A stretch of 64,000 nucleotides of DNA from Balanoglossus misakiensis (GCA_040954595.2 CM082579.2:16058001-16122000); one strand, 5' to 3'. Positions 1-14,869 are shown, counted from the stretch's first letter. The notes: generated by a model from the letters alone, not told the origin. Translations and numbers: made by a program.

Positions 1-325
1 GTATCAAACATAATTAATGGAAAAGGGGCAGCAAGAGAGAGACATTGTCCCTTTAATGACCTATTTTCCAGAGTAAATCTGTCCTTTTGTTATGTGTAGT
101 CCCAGGTTAGAACTATGGTTTGTAGTTTCATTGCCAAAGGTTTAAGGATCCTCCTACGAGAACATCTGGTCTTTGTATAGTCAACATTGAGAAATGATTT
201 TAGTATGGACTAAAACTCAGTAGTAAATAATTAACAGTTTCTTTATGCATATGTGAGCTATGCTGATGTGCTTATCAATTTTCAGGGCATTTCTGTATTG
301 TGTATTTTTTTTTTGTATTCCACAG

Positions 326-3319
326 CAAAACATTCTTTGAAAGCATCCTTTGTTAAAAAGAAGCTGCAACTGCAAGACAAAGAGTTCGAGCAGCAAGAGG
401 AACCTGAACAAGAACAAGAAATGGTCAAGGTATAATGGCATGAATATTTTAACATGTGAAATTTAGTCTGCCAGTGATGTCATGGTTTGTAATACAGTGT
501 GGCATACAGTATCTACTGGCGATGAATTGAAATCTTGACATTTCAACAAAATTTATGGGGAACAAAAAATATAGTTTAAGCACAAAACAGCAACATTTTA
601 CAAAATCATAATTACAGCCAGATAGATATTTCATTTTTTTATTTTCTGTTATAGGGTACTGACAATGAAAAGTTAGTGTCCTGTGATCCTGTGTCCTGTG
701 ATCCTGTGTCCTGTGATGGTGTCAATGAAGATGTAGAAGTGATTGCGGTTGAAAATTCTGTTGACATAACAGTGGTGGAGGAGGTGGCAGCTTCATGTGA
801 GGAATCCATGAAAGAATGTACTGCTGAACAGGCATTGAATTCAGAACAGGTTAGACATGATTAAGGTGGCACTGCATGAAACCGTCGAGACTTTTTCAGA
901 GGCCTATTTCTCATCAAAGAAAAAGTTAAAACCCCCATAAACCATATATATTCTGGAAGCTGAGATTTTGAACTTTTGTTTGAGTTGCAAATATTATTGA
1001 TCCCCGGAAATGGTGGCGATTTTGGGTGAAAAAAAACATTTTTTTGATATTATGTCATGAAATTTAAAATAGGTAAAACAGTTGACCATGCATCATGCAT
1101 CTTAATATGTCATTCAAAACTAGAGTACACGTGCAAAAAAACGCTAATTTTGTTTTGCGTTATCTGCTTCCATTGAGGAGTAACAGCGTTTAAAAGTTAG
1201 ATTTTCAGAAAATTTGATCAAATTCACGGTGAGTTGTATTGAATCAGAGTTTATTCCCGCCAGGGACACTTTATCGACAAACAAAACTAGCGTTTTGTTG
1301 GATGGGTCATACACAATTCCCTGTCAAAATTTGAGCAAATTCGGCCAACGCAGGGCGAAGCTATTTTAGTCCGAAGTTGTCAAGAGCAGCGAAAATGCAA
1401 ACTGAGAAAAACGGCTATTTGCATTGTTGACACCTATTTGTTAAGCTGTGAACTCATTCAGAAAAGTGCTATTTTGGGGTGATTATGCACCATTTCCGCC
1501 AAGACGTATTAGTCAGGTTGTGGGTCAGTATTAGGCCTACCGATTTATGTAAAAAAGTAAAATTTGGCAAAAATCACAACTTTTCATGCAATGCCACCTT
1601 AATTAACTACTATAAATGATGGAGCAGGTTCTCCGAATAAATATTCGAATGATCAGGCACTTCTAGTCAATACCAATTGTATTTATTGGCAAAATGTCTA
1701 TTCTGCTACAGTAATACCTGTCGAAACTGAACACCAAAGTGACTGAAGAAATTATTCCATTTGCAAAGGTGTCTGGTTTATAGGGGTTCTTTTAACATGT
1801 GGTTCCATGTCAAAGGGACAGGAACATGTGTTCAATATAGATAGGTTTCAAGATTAGACAGGTTTTACTGCTGCATGAGGAAATATGGGGACAGTCAGAG
1901 CAGATATGATGGAAAATAACTCTGACTGGTATTTGCAAAGGTGTTGAAAGATTATGGAATGACTCTTAAACAAATGGGGCTTTCACATGTGATGTTTAGG
2001 CCGCCCCTGGGGGATATTGATTAGTCTAAGGTATTAAATGGTATCAATATTAACGTTACAGGAAAGAGAGAAACAAGCTCAAAGGAAATTGCAGAGGAAA
2101 GATGTAAGTTTAGTCGAATTTTGATTCTGAGTCATACATTTGACTGGATTGGTTATACTCCTACACCAAAGTGACAGTTTGGGCAATGATGTTAATACTG
2201 GATTGAAACGTGTTGATTGTCTTTGTAGTTTTTGATAAATTCTTCATTTTTACATTTATAGGATAGTTTTTGATAAATTGTTAATTTTTAGGTCCAATGT
2301 CTAAAAATTTAAAGCTCAGAGGTGCATTCTACTAAATGTTTGTTTTGTACTTTCTCATCCACATACCTATTTCACGTTAGGCAAGGCAATCTCTTCCCTA
2401 GGAACCAGTTAGTCAGTGAATTGTCTGCTCAGGTTATGACACTCAATGTGTTTATTTCTTTACAGGCAGCACAGGCCAGAGCCGAAAATATAAGATTGCC
2501 CTTGATTAACGAAAGGAAAAGACAAATCTGCATCATGGTGAACGATGAGGTCCTGGAAAGGCCATTCAGAGACCTAGATACACTCAAAGTAAGTCAAGAT
2601 ATGGGCCATCAAGTGTAAATTGTGTGTTTCATGTTCACTGTTCAAATACAGTCCGTTGCAGCCTTACAATGTAAGGCATTTCTGAGTGTAACTGCAGTCA
2701 TACCAAAATAAAGAAACCAAGGTTTGGATTAATCATCATATTCTAGCATTATAATTGTAAACATAAAAGAATCTATTTGCTTTGCAGGATGTCTTTGATT
2801 GGATTTGCGGTACAGTTGATTCAGAAGATCTTCCTTGCAGATTTTTTCTGCAATGTTTCGATCCTCCCAACTGTGTTGATTTTCAGTGTCAGCATGAATA
2901 CCATGCCACAGCTGAGGCTGACTTCCTTTTAGTAGAATATCTACCAGAAATGATGCTAGTGAAAGAGGTAATTTAATAATTTTAAATTTTTTTGATGATA
3001 TTTGCATATTTCGGTGTTTGCCAATTTTGAGAGATTGATCAACTGTCTTTTTTAGCAGTTTTATACTGAAAATCGAGTTGTCCAAAAATGCACAACATTC
3101 TTCAGTCTCGTGAAACAGAATCCAAATGTTCACATAGTACAGCTATTCTGATTACCAAGTTTTATTTCGCATCACAAAATGTCAGTACATACACATGAAT
3201 ATGATAAACAATGTTTTTTAATGCATGAAATCACTTTTTTATTTGTTCAACAGATTAGTGGTGACCTGGATGACACCCTAACAAACTATGATGATGTTCT
3301 TCTGTGTGGGCTGTTTTGA
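326..3319 (+). CDS. Gene A: last six coding exons of a host gene with a C-terminal ubiquitin-like (UBX-like?) domain
   Basis: Six exons join in one reading frame with GT/AG junctions: 326-429, 655-849, 2062-2103, 2466-2588, 2788-2967 and 3254-3319 (TGA stop at 3317). The first begins with two bases of a split codon; all later junctions are phase 0. About 235 residues are visible and the 5' part lies outside the window. The N-terminal visible part is Lys/Glu/Gln-rich (QQEEPEQEQE), followed by an acidic stretch with three VSCDP repeats, then a short charged helix (EREKQAQRKLQRKD). The last three exons read like a ubiquitin-like fold: strand RQICIMVND, then FRDLDTLKDVFDWI, then FFLQCFDPP, then ADFLLVEYLP. 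This order and the charged helix before it recall UBX domains, which recruit p97/VCP in other proteins. That assignment is an inference from pattern only. The gene converges on gene B, with stop codons 267 bp apart. The exon structure is secure; the function is not. Confidence 0.75.
676..720 (+). repeat. Three tandem copies of a 15-bp repeat inside a coding exon
   Basis: Three 15-bp units in exon 655-849 of gene A encode VSCDP, VSCDP and VSCDG. The unit length is a multiple of three, so copy-number change would keep the frame. It lies in the acidic, probably disordered linker of the protein. Confidence 0.85.
861..1602. mobile_element. Non-autonomous DNA transposon (MITE) with TTAA target duplication
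   Basis: The element lies in the second visible intron of gene A. It is bounded by TTAA at 861-864 and 1599-1602. The termini are inverted: GGTGGCACTGCATGAAA at 865-881 and the reverse complement of 1582-1598 (GGTGGCATTGCATGAAA), 16 of 17 identical. The total length is 742 bp and I see no open reading frame of note inside. TTAA duplication is the rule for piggyBac-type transposases, but the ends do not start with the usual piggyBac CCC, so the family is open. Confidence 0.8.
1711..1870 (+). repeat. Dispersed repeat, copy 1
   Basis: This intronic stretch resembles 14966-15130 in the same orientation. Shared landmarks include TTTGCAAAGGT, TTTTAAC.TGTGGTTC and TGTCAAAGGGAC, in the same order and spacing. 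The copies are diverged and I cannot see clear ends, so the family is unidentified. The rest of the intron (1603-1710, 1871-2061) shows nothing I can name. Confidence 0.55.
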
Positions 3320-3350
3320 ACTGTACTTGTGAACATTTTTTTTTACTAGG

Positions 3351-3545
3351 GGACCATTCAGTTTTTACGGCGGGAGGTAGGTAGGGGGAGTCGGCAAAAT
3401 CAAGGGGGTGTCACTTAAATTTGGAAATTCAAAAGGGGGGTCATCATTTTTTGGTCCCGTGTAAAGGGAATGGGGGGGGGGGTCTGCCTGTTTTTGAAAA
3501 CAGATGACACAAACTTGCCCCAAGCCATGAAAACTGAACGGCTTC
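3351..3545. mobile_element. Short inverted-repeat element between the two convergent genes
   Basis: The left end GACCATTCAGTTTTTACGGC and the reverse complement of the right end, AGCCGTTCAGTTTTCATGGC, are similar imperfect terminal inverted repeats of about 20 bp. The interior is G-rich (several runs of 5 to 11 G) and has no coding capacity. It fills most of the 267 bp between the stop codons of genes A and B, so it may lie in the 3' UTR of one or both. No convincing target duplication could be fixed beyond a possible TA/CTA. Confidence 0.55.
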
Positions 3546-3586
3546 TAAAGTATTAGCTGTTGTATTGTTCTCTTTAGTTGTGTAGT

Positions 3587-6500
3587 TTAGAAAAGTTCTT
3601 CAAGGCAAGGTGTCAAGTGCAAGTAGAGTTCTTTTGCTGCAAATGCTGTAGTGGGTTCATGATTCCATCCATTCATTTGGCATATGTTCCGTGCCACAAC
3701 TGCGAAATCTTCATTGCAACCATTATTAAAGTTACACTGTGACTTGCATAGCAAGAAAGTTTGAGAGCCAGCGTTGACTGAATGTATGTAGTTCCGACAA
3801 TTAGGGCGGTCTGAAATAACAAAATATGTTTGTTCAAATAAGAATTTATGTATGGGTTAAATACTATGAGGGTATTACGAAAATACTGCAAAGTATGCTC
3901 AAGGACATTAGCGCCACGTATCGCCTGATGCGTAGCGGAGGGCGATGCACTATGCTAATGTCCAAATATATACTTTGTGGTATTTTCATAATAAAATTAT
4001 TATTGTACATCTTACATCTCAGTTAGTTCTTGTGTTGCATATTATTTGGCTTTCAAAACGCTGGTACGATCAACCATAACCGATCAGCTGAAACACAGTA
4101 CACAGTGAGCAGCCATCTTTCTTTTTTGTTTATATTGGAGTATCTATTGTTCTTGGTGCCAGATGTATATTAAGTTATTTTATTTTATTTACCTTAAGCA
4201 ATGAAGTGATTGAAATGTTATTTTTCTATCATTCTCTGCAGATGTTATGTAATCTTGAGATTTTTGTTGAGGAAACTTTCCAATGTTCATGATTTATGCT
4301 TTAAACACTGCATGTCATTTACTTCATGGATAAGCCTTATGTTGACCTAATGAGTGAAATACCCACATGACTTGTGATCTACATTCAGTCACAGGGTCCA
4401 GATTAGGTAGCATTTCTGCAATTTTAATGAATCTTTGTTGGTTTCTTTATTTTGTTGCAATAAAAAAGTACCTAGTAACTCAGGACAGGTATAGAGAATT
4501 TCTGGAATGCCTGATACAGAATCTCCTTTATTTTGTCGCCTTATTCTGTGGTGGTTCCACCTCTCAACTACCTCATCCAGTTCCCTTTGCATGACAGAAA
4601 AATAACAAAACTGCATACTCATTCTGAAAGAAAAAATGCAAATTGATTTCAAGATGCTTGGGAATAATATGTGCATTTTATCATACTTAACAAATAGCAT
4701 AATGTTACAAGTTTATGGAAATTCATCCAGTTAAAAATATGATTTCCAGCAGATCTACGGATTTCAAATGAACTGCAATATTTGATCTCCTGTCTATGTC
4801 TCTACCATCCTGTCTGTGTCTGTTTCTTCTCTGCTCTGTGCAAACATTGACAGATTGAATAATGGAATTTCTTTCATTACTTGAAACAAAACATAAAGTG
4901 TATCAACTCACATGTTGACCGGGTCACCTAACTGCAAATGACCCATTGATACCAAATCCTAGGGGATAAAAAATTGATAGTGGTGAATTTCCTGTAATGC
5001 TACAGTAAAATGTGTCAGTGAATGTGGTCTTGTACTTGTGTATAAACTGCCTGCAAGGCCATGGCCAGGAAAAAAAATGTTTGGAAAGCCTAGTCCTCAT
5101 GTATAAAAACTCTGCAGGACAATTCAACATCATGATATGAACTGACTTGAGCTATACTGGTTATTTTTCTCATTCCTACACACAACTGCATCCACTAATG
5201 ACATTGCATCTTGGGCTGTGGCACATTCTATGAGAATACAAATTTTGTCACTTATACAACCATCTTTGTGTTTGAGTTGATTTTGTTTTGCAGAACACAT
5301 TTGTACAAGCCAAATGATACTTTACCTTAAATGGTCAATCCACCAATCTGCACTTTTACTTCTTAACACACCCCACCATCGTTCAATACGCTGTAAGAAG
5401 AGATCACAATGAAAACAATGGTCTGACACAATTACTGTCACCACTCTGAACAAACAAATGTGAAACACGATACCAAAAGTGTCTTTTTTGGATTATATTG
5501 TGAAACAAAAAACTGCACCAAATTTGAACAAAATTTGCTCAGGCATGCAGCAGCAATGGAATCGGTGACTGAAGTAGGGAAGATGGGGAGTCTATGAGGT
5601 TTGAGGATAGTCTCCTCAAGCATATAGTCATCTTAACAAGGTAGTGGAAAAATGGGTAGTATTAACAGTCTTTTTATCTCATGACACGGTACAGCGTAGG
5701 TATTCCTAAGAAAAATTGTGATGCCATTTGTCATATGTGGATAGAGGGCGCTGCGCATGCATGGTCGACAAGTTCAGCAACATCGTCTCTTGGTACGAGC
5801 CAAAAATCACTCCTTAGTTGGAACTTTTTTTCATCACCGGTCAATGTGTCGATTTTTGAAGGCGTGGACTATTAGCTGGCAACGGATTTTTGCGGAAGAT
5901 TGCTGTAACTTTTTGTCAAAAGTGAGTTTTGATTTTTATCTATCAAGTCGAAGCCAGCACACAGAATCCTGCCGTTAGTTCCAGTCGATCTCATTATGCA
6001 TGCAAAATAGTACTGGAATTCTGCTCCTTTGTTTAAAACCCACGTTGTGTAATCGAACACCTGTGCTCATTCACGATGCCGAGAAGAAAAGACCAAACAC
6101 CATCTGGATCATCAGACTCTTGCCAATCAACACCTCCAGCTGGCACACCACAATCAATAGAAAACCGGCTTGCTGAAATCTGTTCACATGTAAATCACAT
6201 ACCGGCACTATTGATCAGTATTGCTGAGCTCAAAGAAAGCCAAAGCACAATACATTCGTCACTGGAGTTCTTCAACGGACTTGTAGAGGAAGTACGTGGA
6301 CGAGTTTCTACTTTGGAGCTTGAAAATAAAGAAGTCAAAGAAACGAATGCACAGCTTTTCACTCGCATCACAGAGCTCGAGAAATCTATGGAAAGTATGA
6401 ATCAATACAATAGACGTGAAAACATTGAACTTCATGGAATTCCTGAAAGTGCAGATGATGGAGAAAATACAGATGCAATCGTAACAAGAGTGCTAAAAAA

Positions 6501-9500
6501 GATCGATCCAGGTATCAGTGACCACGACATTGTGATTACCCACAGATTAGGTCAAAAGCATACAGGTGACAATGCTGCACCTACTTTCCCAAGACCAATC
6601 ATTGTGCGATTCTTAAGCAGGAAGAAACGCGACTATATCCACCGGAACAAAAAGAAGCTAGCGACCATTACAACTGGAGATATTGGATATGCCAATCGGA
6701 ACAAAATCTACGTAAATGAAAATCTAACTCCAAAAGCACGCAAACTTTTTAAGATGACGAACGTGAAGCGCAAATCAGCACGCTATAAGTATGCGTGGAC
6801 GCGGAACGGTGAAGTTCTTGTGAAGAAAAGTGAGCAGTCACCTGTACTAGTGATAAGGAATGAGCTGGACCTTGCCAAGATTGTATAAACCATCTTGTAG
6901 ACATTTTCTTGGTTTCCCATATATTGCTTCATGCCAAACTCAGTAAATGACATAGATGATGACATTTTCACAGTTACAAATCATATACTGGAACCGTCAA
7001 CATTTAATGATAAATTTAGCTCTAGATCCAGCCATTCTTTCTCAGTATCTCATATTAATGCAAGATCTCTCTGTAATAGTATAGACGATGTACGTCTCCT
7101 GTATAATGAATGTATCACCAGTCCTTTTCACATTATTGGTGTTTCAGAAACCTGGCAAATCAATAATCAAACTTTTTTTAATTTGCCAAATTACTCTTTT
7201 GAGTTAAATAGCAGAAACATCGGTCGGGGTGGCGGGGTAGGGGCATATATTCATTGTTCTCTTAAATACAAACTGTTAAACTTTAATGTGGTTCATTCTG
7301 AATCACTATGGTTTGAAATATGCGGGTTAAAGAATCGCATAGTTGTCGGTGTGTTATATCGCAAACCAGGAACTAGTGTCACAGAGTTTGAAGACAGTCT
7401 TTTTAATGTTCTTTGTTCTTTGAAACTGGATAAAAAACATTGTATTCTTATGGGTGACTTTAATATTGATGTGTCAAGTCCAGATTCAAGTGCTCGGGAT
7501 TTTATACCAAGGATGCAATGTCTTCATCTAGAACAGTTAATCTCCTCCCCAACTCGTATTACAAGTACTTCCAAGTCGACCATTGATCATATTTATTCCA
7601 ATATTAGCTCTTGTCACATTGATGCTGGTACAATTATTGCTGATATTTCAGATCACTTACCTATTTTCTCTATTTTCAACAACTTCAATGTCCACACGCC
7701 ATTTGTACGGTCAGTTTGTACAAGGAATTTCAGGCGCTATAACTCTGCTCGTTTTATTTCTGATTTAATTAATGTTAACTGGAACGTTGTTATGCATAAC
7801 AATAGCTGTGTAAACACTGCTTTTGACACCTTCAGCAATTTGTTCAGCCAGGTGTGTGACCATCATGCCCCACTTGAGGTTAAAACTATTAAGGCCAAGT
7901 GTAACAAAAATCCCTGGATTACCAAAGCTATTAAGAAGTCAATTCGCACCAAACGCAAACTATATGCTAAAGTTGTCACCACACAACATGAACCAAGTGC
8001 TGTTGCTCGCTACACAACCTACAGAAATATTCTTACAAGTGTTTTAAGAAAAGCCAAAAGGGTGTATTATGCTAATTTATTCACTGTAAACAACAATGGT
8101 AAAGTGTGGAATGTTGTAAATGAGTTGCTTGGTAAAAACACTACTTTAGATAAAGCACCAGATCAGTTAAAGGTCAATGTAAATGGGATTGAAAGGTTGG
8201 TAGATAAGCCAGCTGATATGGCTAAGTGTTTTAATGACTTCTTTGTACATGTGGGTCAAAATCTGGCAAAACACATTCCAAAAACCACAAAAGATTTTAA
8301 AAATTATATGAATGATCCTATGCCAAACTCTTTTTTTCTCCATCCTGTTACGGTTGCTGAGATAAAAGAGATTTTGGTGCATCTTGACAGTAAAAAGGCC
8401 AGTGGGTGGGATAATATTCCTCCAAGACTCCTAATTGATGCAGCTGATGTTATTGCTCAACCTTTGACCCACATCATAAATATGTCTTTCTGTACCGGTG
8501 TCTTCCCTAATTCCTTAAAAGTCGCTAAGGTTAAACCTATCTTCAAGAAAGGAGAACAGAACATTGCTGGGAACTACAGACCCATCGCCATTTTATCAAT
8601 GTTCAGTAAAGTGATAGAAAAAGTGGTAAACAAACAAGTGATTACTTACCTTGATAAATATAATATATTATATAAGCACCAGTATGGCTTTAGAAAGAAC
8701 CATAGCACCAAGCACACTTTGATTAACTTAGTTAACCACTTGTTAAAAGAAATTGATAAGGGGAATTCCACACTGGGGGTGTTTATTGACTTCAGCAAAG
8801 CTTTCGATACCATTCACCATGCCACTTTATTGTCCAAGCTTGAACATTACGGGTTTAGGGGCCCCTGCCAGCATTGGTTTAACAGCTACCTCACAGACCG
8901 CTCACAGTATGTCACATTAACCAGTCATGTTTCAGAAAAGTCCTTGATCCACAATGGAGTCCCACAGGGATCAGTTTTGGGCCCAACCCTTTTCCTTATT
9001 TATATCAATGACCTTCCAAATTCTTCTACATTTTTTTATTTCCGTTTATTTGCTGACGACTCCAATCTCTTCCATTCCTTCTCAGGTGCAGATAGTATTA
9101 ACTTGACTCATATATCCTCTTATTTAAATGATGTTCAGCAATGGTGCAATGCCAACAAACTAACAATTAATAGGGCCAAGACTCACTTTATTATTTTTAG
9201 GGGTCGGCAGAAAAAACTTAATGTTCTTGGGTCATTGCAAATCCAGAATGAAGAAATCAAAGAGGTTGATGTGATACCATTTGTTGGGGTTTTATTGGAT
9301 AAGCATCTGTCATGGTCACATCAAATTAACAAAATAAATAATCTCATTAGGAAGCACTGTGGAATTTTATACAAGATTAGAAATATTTTACCACTCCATA
9401 TCAGAATTTTGTATTACAACGCCTTCATACTCCCCCATGTTACATATGGTCTTGAGGTTTGGGGCAATACTTACCCCACAAAGTTACGTTGTATCCAAGT

Positions 9501-12500
9501 TGCCCAAAAAACAATTGTACGTATAATGCTTTTCAAATCACACATGGACCATTCTTCTCCTCTCTTTAATCAACTGAATATTTTGGATATTACCAAGCTT
9601 CACAGTTATTTACTAGGTTCCTTCATTTATTATTTATATCACCAGAAATCTCCACATTCACTTTCAGATTATTTTAACACAACAAGTCATGAGCATAATA
9701 CCAGAATTTGGTTACATCACTATCTACGCCCGTTCCATGCCAAAACAAACTCAGGCCAGTTCTCGATATCACATACTGGAGCAAAAATCTGGAACGATAT
9801 TCCTCCACAAATTAAGTCTTCAAATACTTTATGCCAATTTCGTAGGACATTTAAACAACACCTCTTAAACCAGTACAAATGAATTTGTAATTTTCTTGAT
9901 GTAGTATGATGCTGTTTTGTTTGTTTGTTTGTGATTGTTGTTCCTTTCTTTTTTCCATTACCATTTGCAATGGATAACTTTACACTGTTGTAGTGAGATC
10001 GTACTTGAATCACGCTTCAAGCGTTCCCTCAACATTATCTTTTTTTTTCTGTAACCAAGCAAGCTATATTGTAGGAGTACAGGCTAGACTAGCTGTGGCT
10101 ATTTCCTGACTCCATATTTACCCACCATTTGTATTTTTACCTATCATATGTACCCTTTAATTAATGGGTAAATAAAACATTATTATTATTATTATTATTA
10201 TTATATAACTGACCTGGTTAGCAGTTGAAGGACCATACCAAAAGCTGTTGTCAGCAAAAGCATCATCACCATCTGTCCTCAACATGGCTTGAGCAGTCAT
10301 TATCACTCCTGTTTCTGTGCCATGATCTGCTCGCAAGATCCTGGGGCAACCTGCAAACAAATTAGGATTGACATTGGCAGCTCTTACAGTTAAAATGTTA
10401 ACCCCCCCCCCCAAAAAAAAAAAAAAATTGTACACACTAGATTTAATTTTTAAGAAAGATTTTCATTCCAAATGCTTTACTGCCTACACGTAGTTTCAAT
10501 GTTTTTCAACACAGCCTGGATATGTGAAGATCATTACAATGTTGCCACAGGAAATATTGGGTACAAGACTAATATGAGCATGCAATGGATAATTGTCATT
10601 GATTAGTGGTTGGCTAAATTTATCGCCTTTACCCAGTTCAGAAATGTCAATAAAACAAATTTTGTCAAAATGATATGTTTAACAACCTTGAGTGAATGTG
10701 TCTATTACCTTTCAGCTTCTCAACTGTGTCTATGAAATAGGAAGCAACTTTGCTTGGATCATTGTTTGATGCACCAACTTTCAACCACAACACCCTTCGC
10801 GAAAATCTATAGAAAACAAAGTTATTATTAATTTTCAAATTAAAAAAGGAATAAGTAAATTTCATTGCATAAACATATTTCCACAGAATTGTTACTAAAT
10901 GTGCTTCATTAATCTTAGCTTTCATCAATATTGTGATTCTCAAAAAACCAATGGTGTTACAATGGGTCTCCAGCATTCCTCAGAAAGGTTTGTATAGATG
11001 ATAAGTTGATAGCACTTACCCATCGATGCAACCATGAATGGCAAATCCATATGGAGATAGTTTATCATACCCATCTAAAAAAAAAAATCAAAACACAATG
11101 TCATACATGCCTAAATGTAGGGATAAACTGTTAATGCCATCTTGAAAATTTGCAGTGCATTATGGGTCAATTGAGTTCCGGTTGGGGGGAGTAGCGTCTA
11201 CAACCTATCCATTTCCAGCGGTTTAGTCAGATTTTCTTCATGTAACTACTACTACTAACGTTACTTGAAGAAAATCTGACAAAACTGCTGGAAAATTGGA
11301 TAGGTTGTAGACGCTACTCCCCCCCCCCCAACTGGGACTCAATTGACCGATAATGCACTGCAAATTTTCAAGATGGCGTTAACACAGTTTATCCCTATAT
11401 TTAGGCATGTATGACATATATATATATATATAATACGATTTGGGAGTTCGTTGCAAGTACTGCTGGCAGAGTGCTCGATGGTGTAAATCCAGAGCTTGAT
11501 AGTAGAGTGTGCAAGGGAACTAAGGCTGTTTTGACATAGGCGGTGTATTACTGTTCAGTTTCGTGTAAGCGGGGCCTACACTCGTCAGATACTGATGCCT
11601 GAATGATGGTGAAGGGTGTGGACAACAGGGAATTGGGTAGGGTGGATATGCAAATGGGCCTACATTTGAATGGGAGTGTGTATTGATTGGGGCTGTGTGG
11701 AGGGGTGCTGATTGGCCAGATTCTTCAGGAGGAATTTGCTGGAGTGGCGGCATGTGCTGACGAGTTCGTTACGTTTGTTGAGTGTGGCTAGTTTTGGTTT
11801 GCATATGATGAAATATTTTTCCCAAAGACATAGGTTGCATCTGTTGCTGGTGGGGGTATAGGGGCTAGCTTGTTTTATTGTTTTCCATGTGATTTTGTGT
11901 TCTATGTGCTCGTCCTTTAGTTTCCAAGTTCTGTACTGTTCTTTTTGGCGGCGTTCCTGAATGAGTCCTTGTGGTTGTTGAAGCGGGTCTTGAAGGTGTT
12001 GGCAGTTAGTCCGACGTAGGTTTGGTCTGGCTTGCTATCCTGCGTAGTAACGGTGGCTTGGTATACAATTGATTCGGTCAGGCAGTGTCCTGACATTGGG
12101 CAGTTTGCAGGTGACCGGCAGTTGCATTGTTTTTTAGTGCTGTTGTCGTTGTTGCTGGAAAGTACCGATTTGTTGTGATTCTGGATGGTTTGTGCTGTGT
12201 TGCTCATGGTGCTGTAGCTTATTTTTACTGTGTTCCGGTTGAATATCTTGTGGAGGGTGTGGCTTGGTGGGAATTCTTCGTTAATTATTTTGAGGAACTC
12301 TCTCCCTATATGTGTGGCGACGTTTTTACTGTACGGTGGGGTGTACCATATTATGTTCCTGCTGCGGTTTCTCTTGTGGGCTTGTGGTTGTTCTGTTGGC
12401 GGCGTGAATTTCAGTTCATGTTTGTATCCGCTTTTGTAGATGGCCTGTTGGTATAGTGGTGCGGCCGTGTTGAAGCATTCGTCGTCATATGAAATTTCTG

Positions 12501-14869
12501 AGAGTCGCTTGTTGATGGATTCTGGTATGTTTTTAGGATTCCTGGTGGGTGGTTTGATTTGCTGTGGACGTATTGCGGTATGTTGTTGGGTTTCGTGTAG
12601 GGCTGGTATTTTCCGGTGGTTAGGTTCAGGGTGGTGTCGAGAAAGTTCACAATTTTTTTGTTGGCTTCGATTGTGATTTTCAGTCCATATTGGTTGAAGA
12701 TGGCGCAGAGGTCTTTCTTTTTGCGTTCCACTTGTCGTGCTGACGCCTTGATTATACCGAGGCCGTCGTCCCTGTATAGGCCAAATTGGTTGCCGTGTTT
12801 TTTGGTGATCTCGTGGAGTATGAATGTGCCGACAAGCTCGCATGTTTCGGCGCCATCGTAGCTCCCCATGGTTACGTCAAATAGGTTGGATGATGATTTT
12901 TTCGTCCATTGTTCATTTTCGTTGAAGAGGCATGATCTCTTGGCATGGGTGATAATTTCTTTTTCGTCATTGGTGATATTATCATGGTTGGATGCAAATT
13001 CCAGCGCTGTGTTGAGCAGGTCGGCCGAGATGGATGGGTAAAAGTCTACCACATCGAATGCAATGAATGAATATTGGTGCTTGTTGGGGATGCTATTAAA
13101 CCATTTTAGGACTGCTTTGGTGCTCTTCCATTGGTTGAGACCTGTCTTTGTGATGACTTTCTTGTTGATTCTGTCTAGTATTTGTTTGCTGATTTTTCCG
13201 ATTTCTGATTTTGCTGGGTTGATGAGACGGCATGTAGGCTTGTTTTTGAAGTTGGGCTTATGGTCTTTCAGGGTTATGAATGCTTCCCTTTTGGCTGTGG
13301 TGTTGATTCTGTCACCAAGGTCTAGTTTTGCTGCAATGTGGGCGGCGTCGGTTTCGATCATTTTGGTGGTTTCCGGGGGGACCTTCTTATATGACTTAGT
13401 AATGTTCTTGCTTAGTAAGGTATTGTAGGAAGGGGGGTCCATCTTGTAAAAGTTGTTGGATTTGTCTGCTGGTGCGAGGAGGTCCTGGGATTTCTTGATT
13501 TTGCTAACATCTGATGCTAGTTGTCTTTGGAAGCGGCAGTTAATATTTTGAAATTTTATGTTTTCGATCATGTTCAGCAGCCTGCCTTCAAAGCTTACCA
13601 ATTCTTGAATTTGCGGTGGTGTCTTTTTTTAGTTGAATCCGTATGTTTCTTTGTTTATGGCACGTGTTTCTGGGTTTAGAAAGAAGTAGGCTTTCCATCT
13701 CATGCGTCTGCATAGGTGCTCGGTTTTTTCTATCAGTTTCCTGTTGTACTCACGTTCTGATGGTAGTCCGATGTTCTTCGTTGAATAGTCAAAACTTCTG
13801 GGTTCCATGACAGTGGTATTTGCGAAGAGTGCTCGACACAAAGGAGCGTAGTAATACGATTTGGGAGTTCGTTGCACGACGAATGCTTCAACACGGCCGC
13901 ACCACTATACCAACAGGCCATCTACAAAAGCGGATACAAACATGAACTGAAATTCACGCCGCCAACAGAACAACCACAAGCCCACAAGAGAAACCGCAGC
14001 AGGAACATAATATGGTACACCCCACCGTACAGTAAAAACGTCGCCACACATATAGGGAGAGAGTTCCTCAAAATAATTAACGAAGAATTCCCACCAAGCC
14101 ACACCCTCCACAAGATATTCAACCGGAACACAGTAAAAATAAGCTACAGCACCATGAGCAACACAGCACAAACCATCCAGAATCACAACAAATCGGTACT
14201 TTCCAGCAACAACGACAACAGCACTAAAAAACAATGCAACTGCCGGTCACCTGCAAACTGCCCAATGTCAGGACACTGCCTGACCGAATCAATTGTATAC
14301 CAAGCCACCGTTACTACGCAGGATAGCAAGCCAGACCAAACCTACGTCGGACTAACTGCCAACACCTTCAAGACCCGCTTCAACAACCACAAGGACTCAT
14401 TCAGGAACGCCGCCAAAAAGAACAGTACAGAACTCAGTAAATACATTTGGAAACTAAAGGACGAGCACATAGAACACAAAATCACATGGAAAACAATAAA
14501 ACAAGCTAGCCCCTATACCCCCACCAGCAAGAGATGCAACCTATGTCTTTGGGAAAAATATTTCATCATATGCAAACCAAAACTAGCCACACTCAACAAA
14601 CGTAACGAACTCGTCAGCACATGCCGCCACTCCAGCAAATTCCTCCTGAAGAATCTGGCCAATCAGCACCCCTCCACACAGCCCCAATCAATACACACTC
14701 CCATTCAAATGTAGGCCCATTTGCATATCCACCCTACCCAATTCCCTGTTGTCCACACCCTTCACCATCATTCAGGCATCAGTATCTGACGAGTGTAGGC
14801 CCCGCTTACACGAAACTGAACAGTAATACACCGCCTATGTCAAAACAGCCTTAGTTCCCTTGCACACTC

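Larger units (their letters stand above)
5740..10204 (+). mobile_element. Apparently full-length non-LTR retrotransposon (LINE, CR1/L2/jockey group)
   Basis: The order is a 5' UTR of about 330 bp, ORF1 (6076-6888), a 42-bp gap, ORF2 (6931-9882), a 3' UTR of about 300 bp with AATAAA at 10171, and an (ATT)n tail at 10179-10204. Both ORFs are uninterrupted, so the copy may be young. The element lies in intron 8 of gene B, antisense to the gene, with its tail only about 9 bp from the donor site of exon 8. The 5' boundary is a guess from a sequence change near 5740 (GAGGGCGCTGC); no target duplication was found. A simple-repeat tail instead of poly(A) is usual in CR1/L2-type families. Confidence 0.9.
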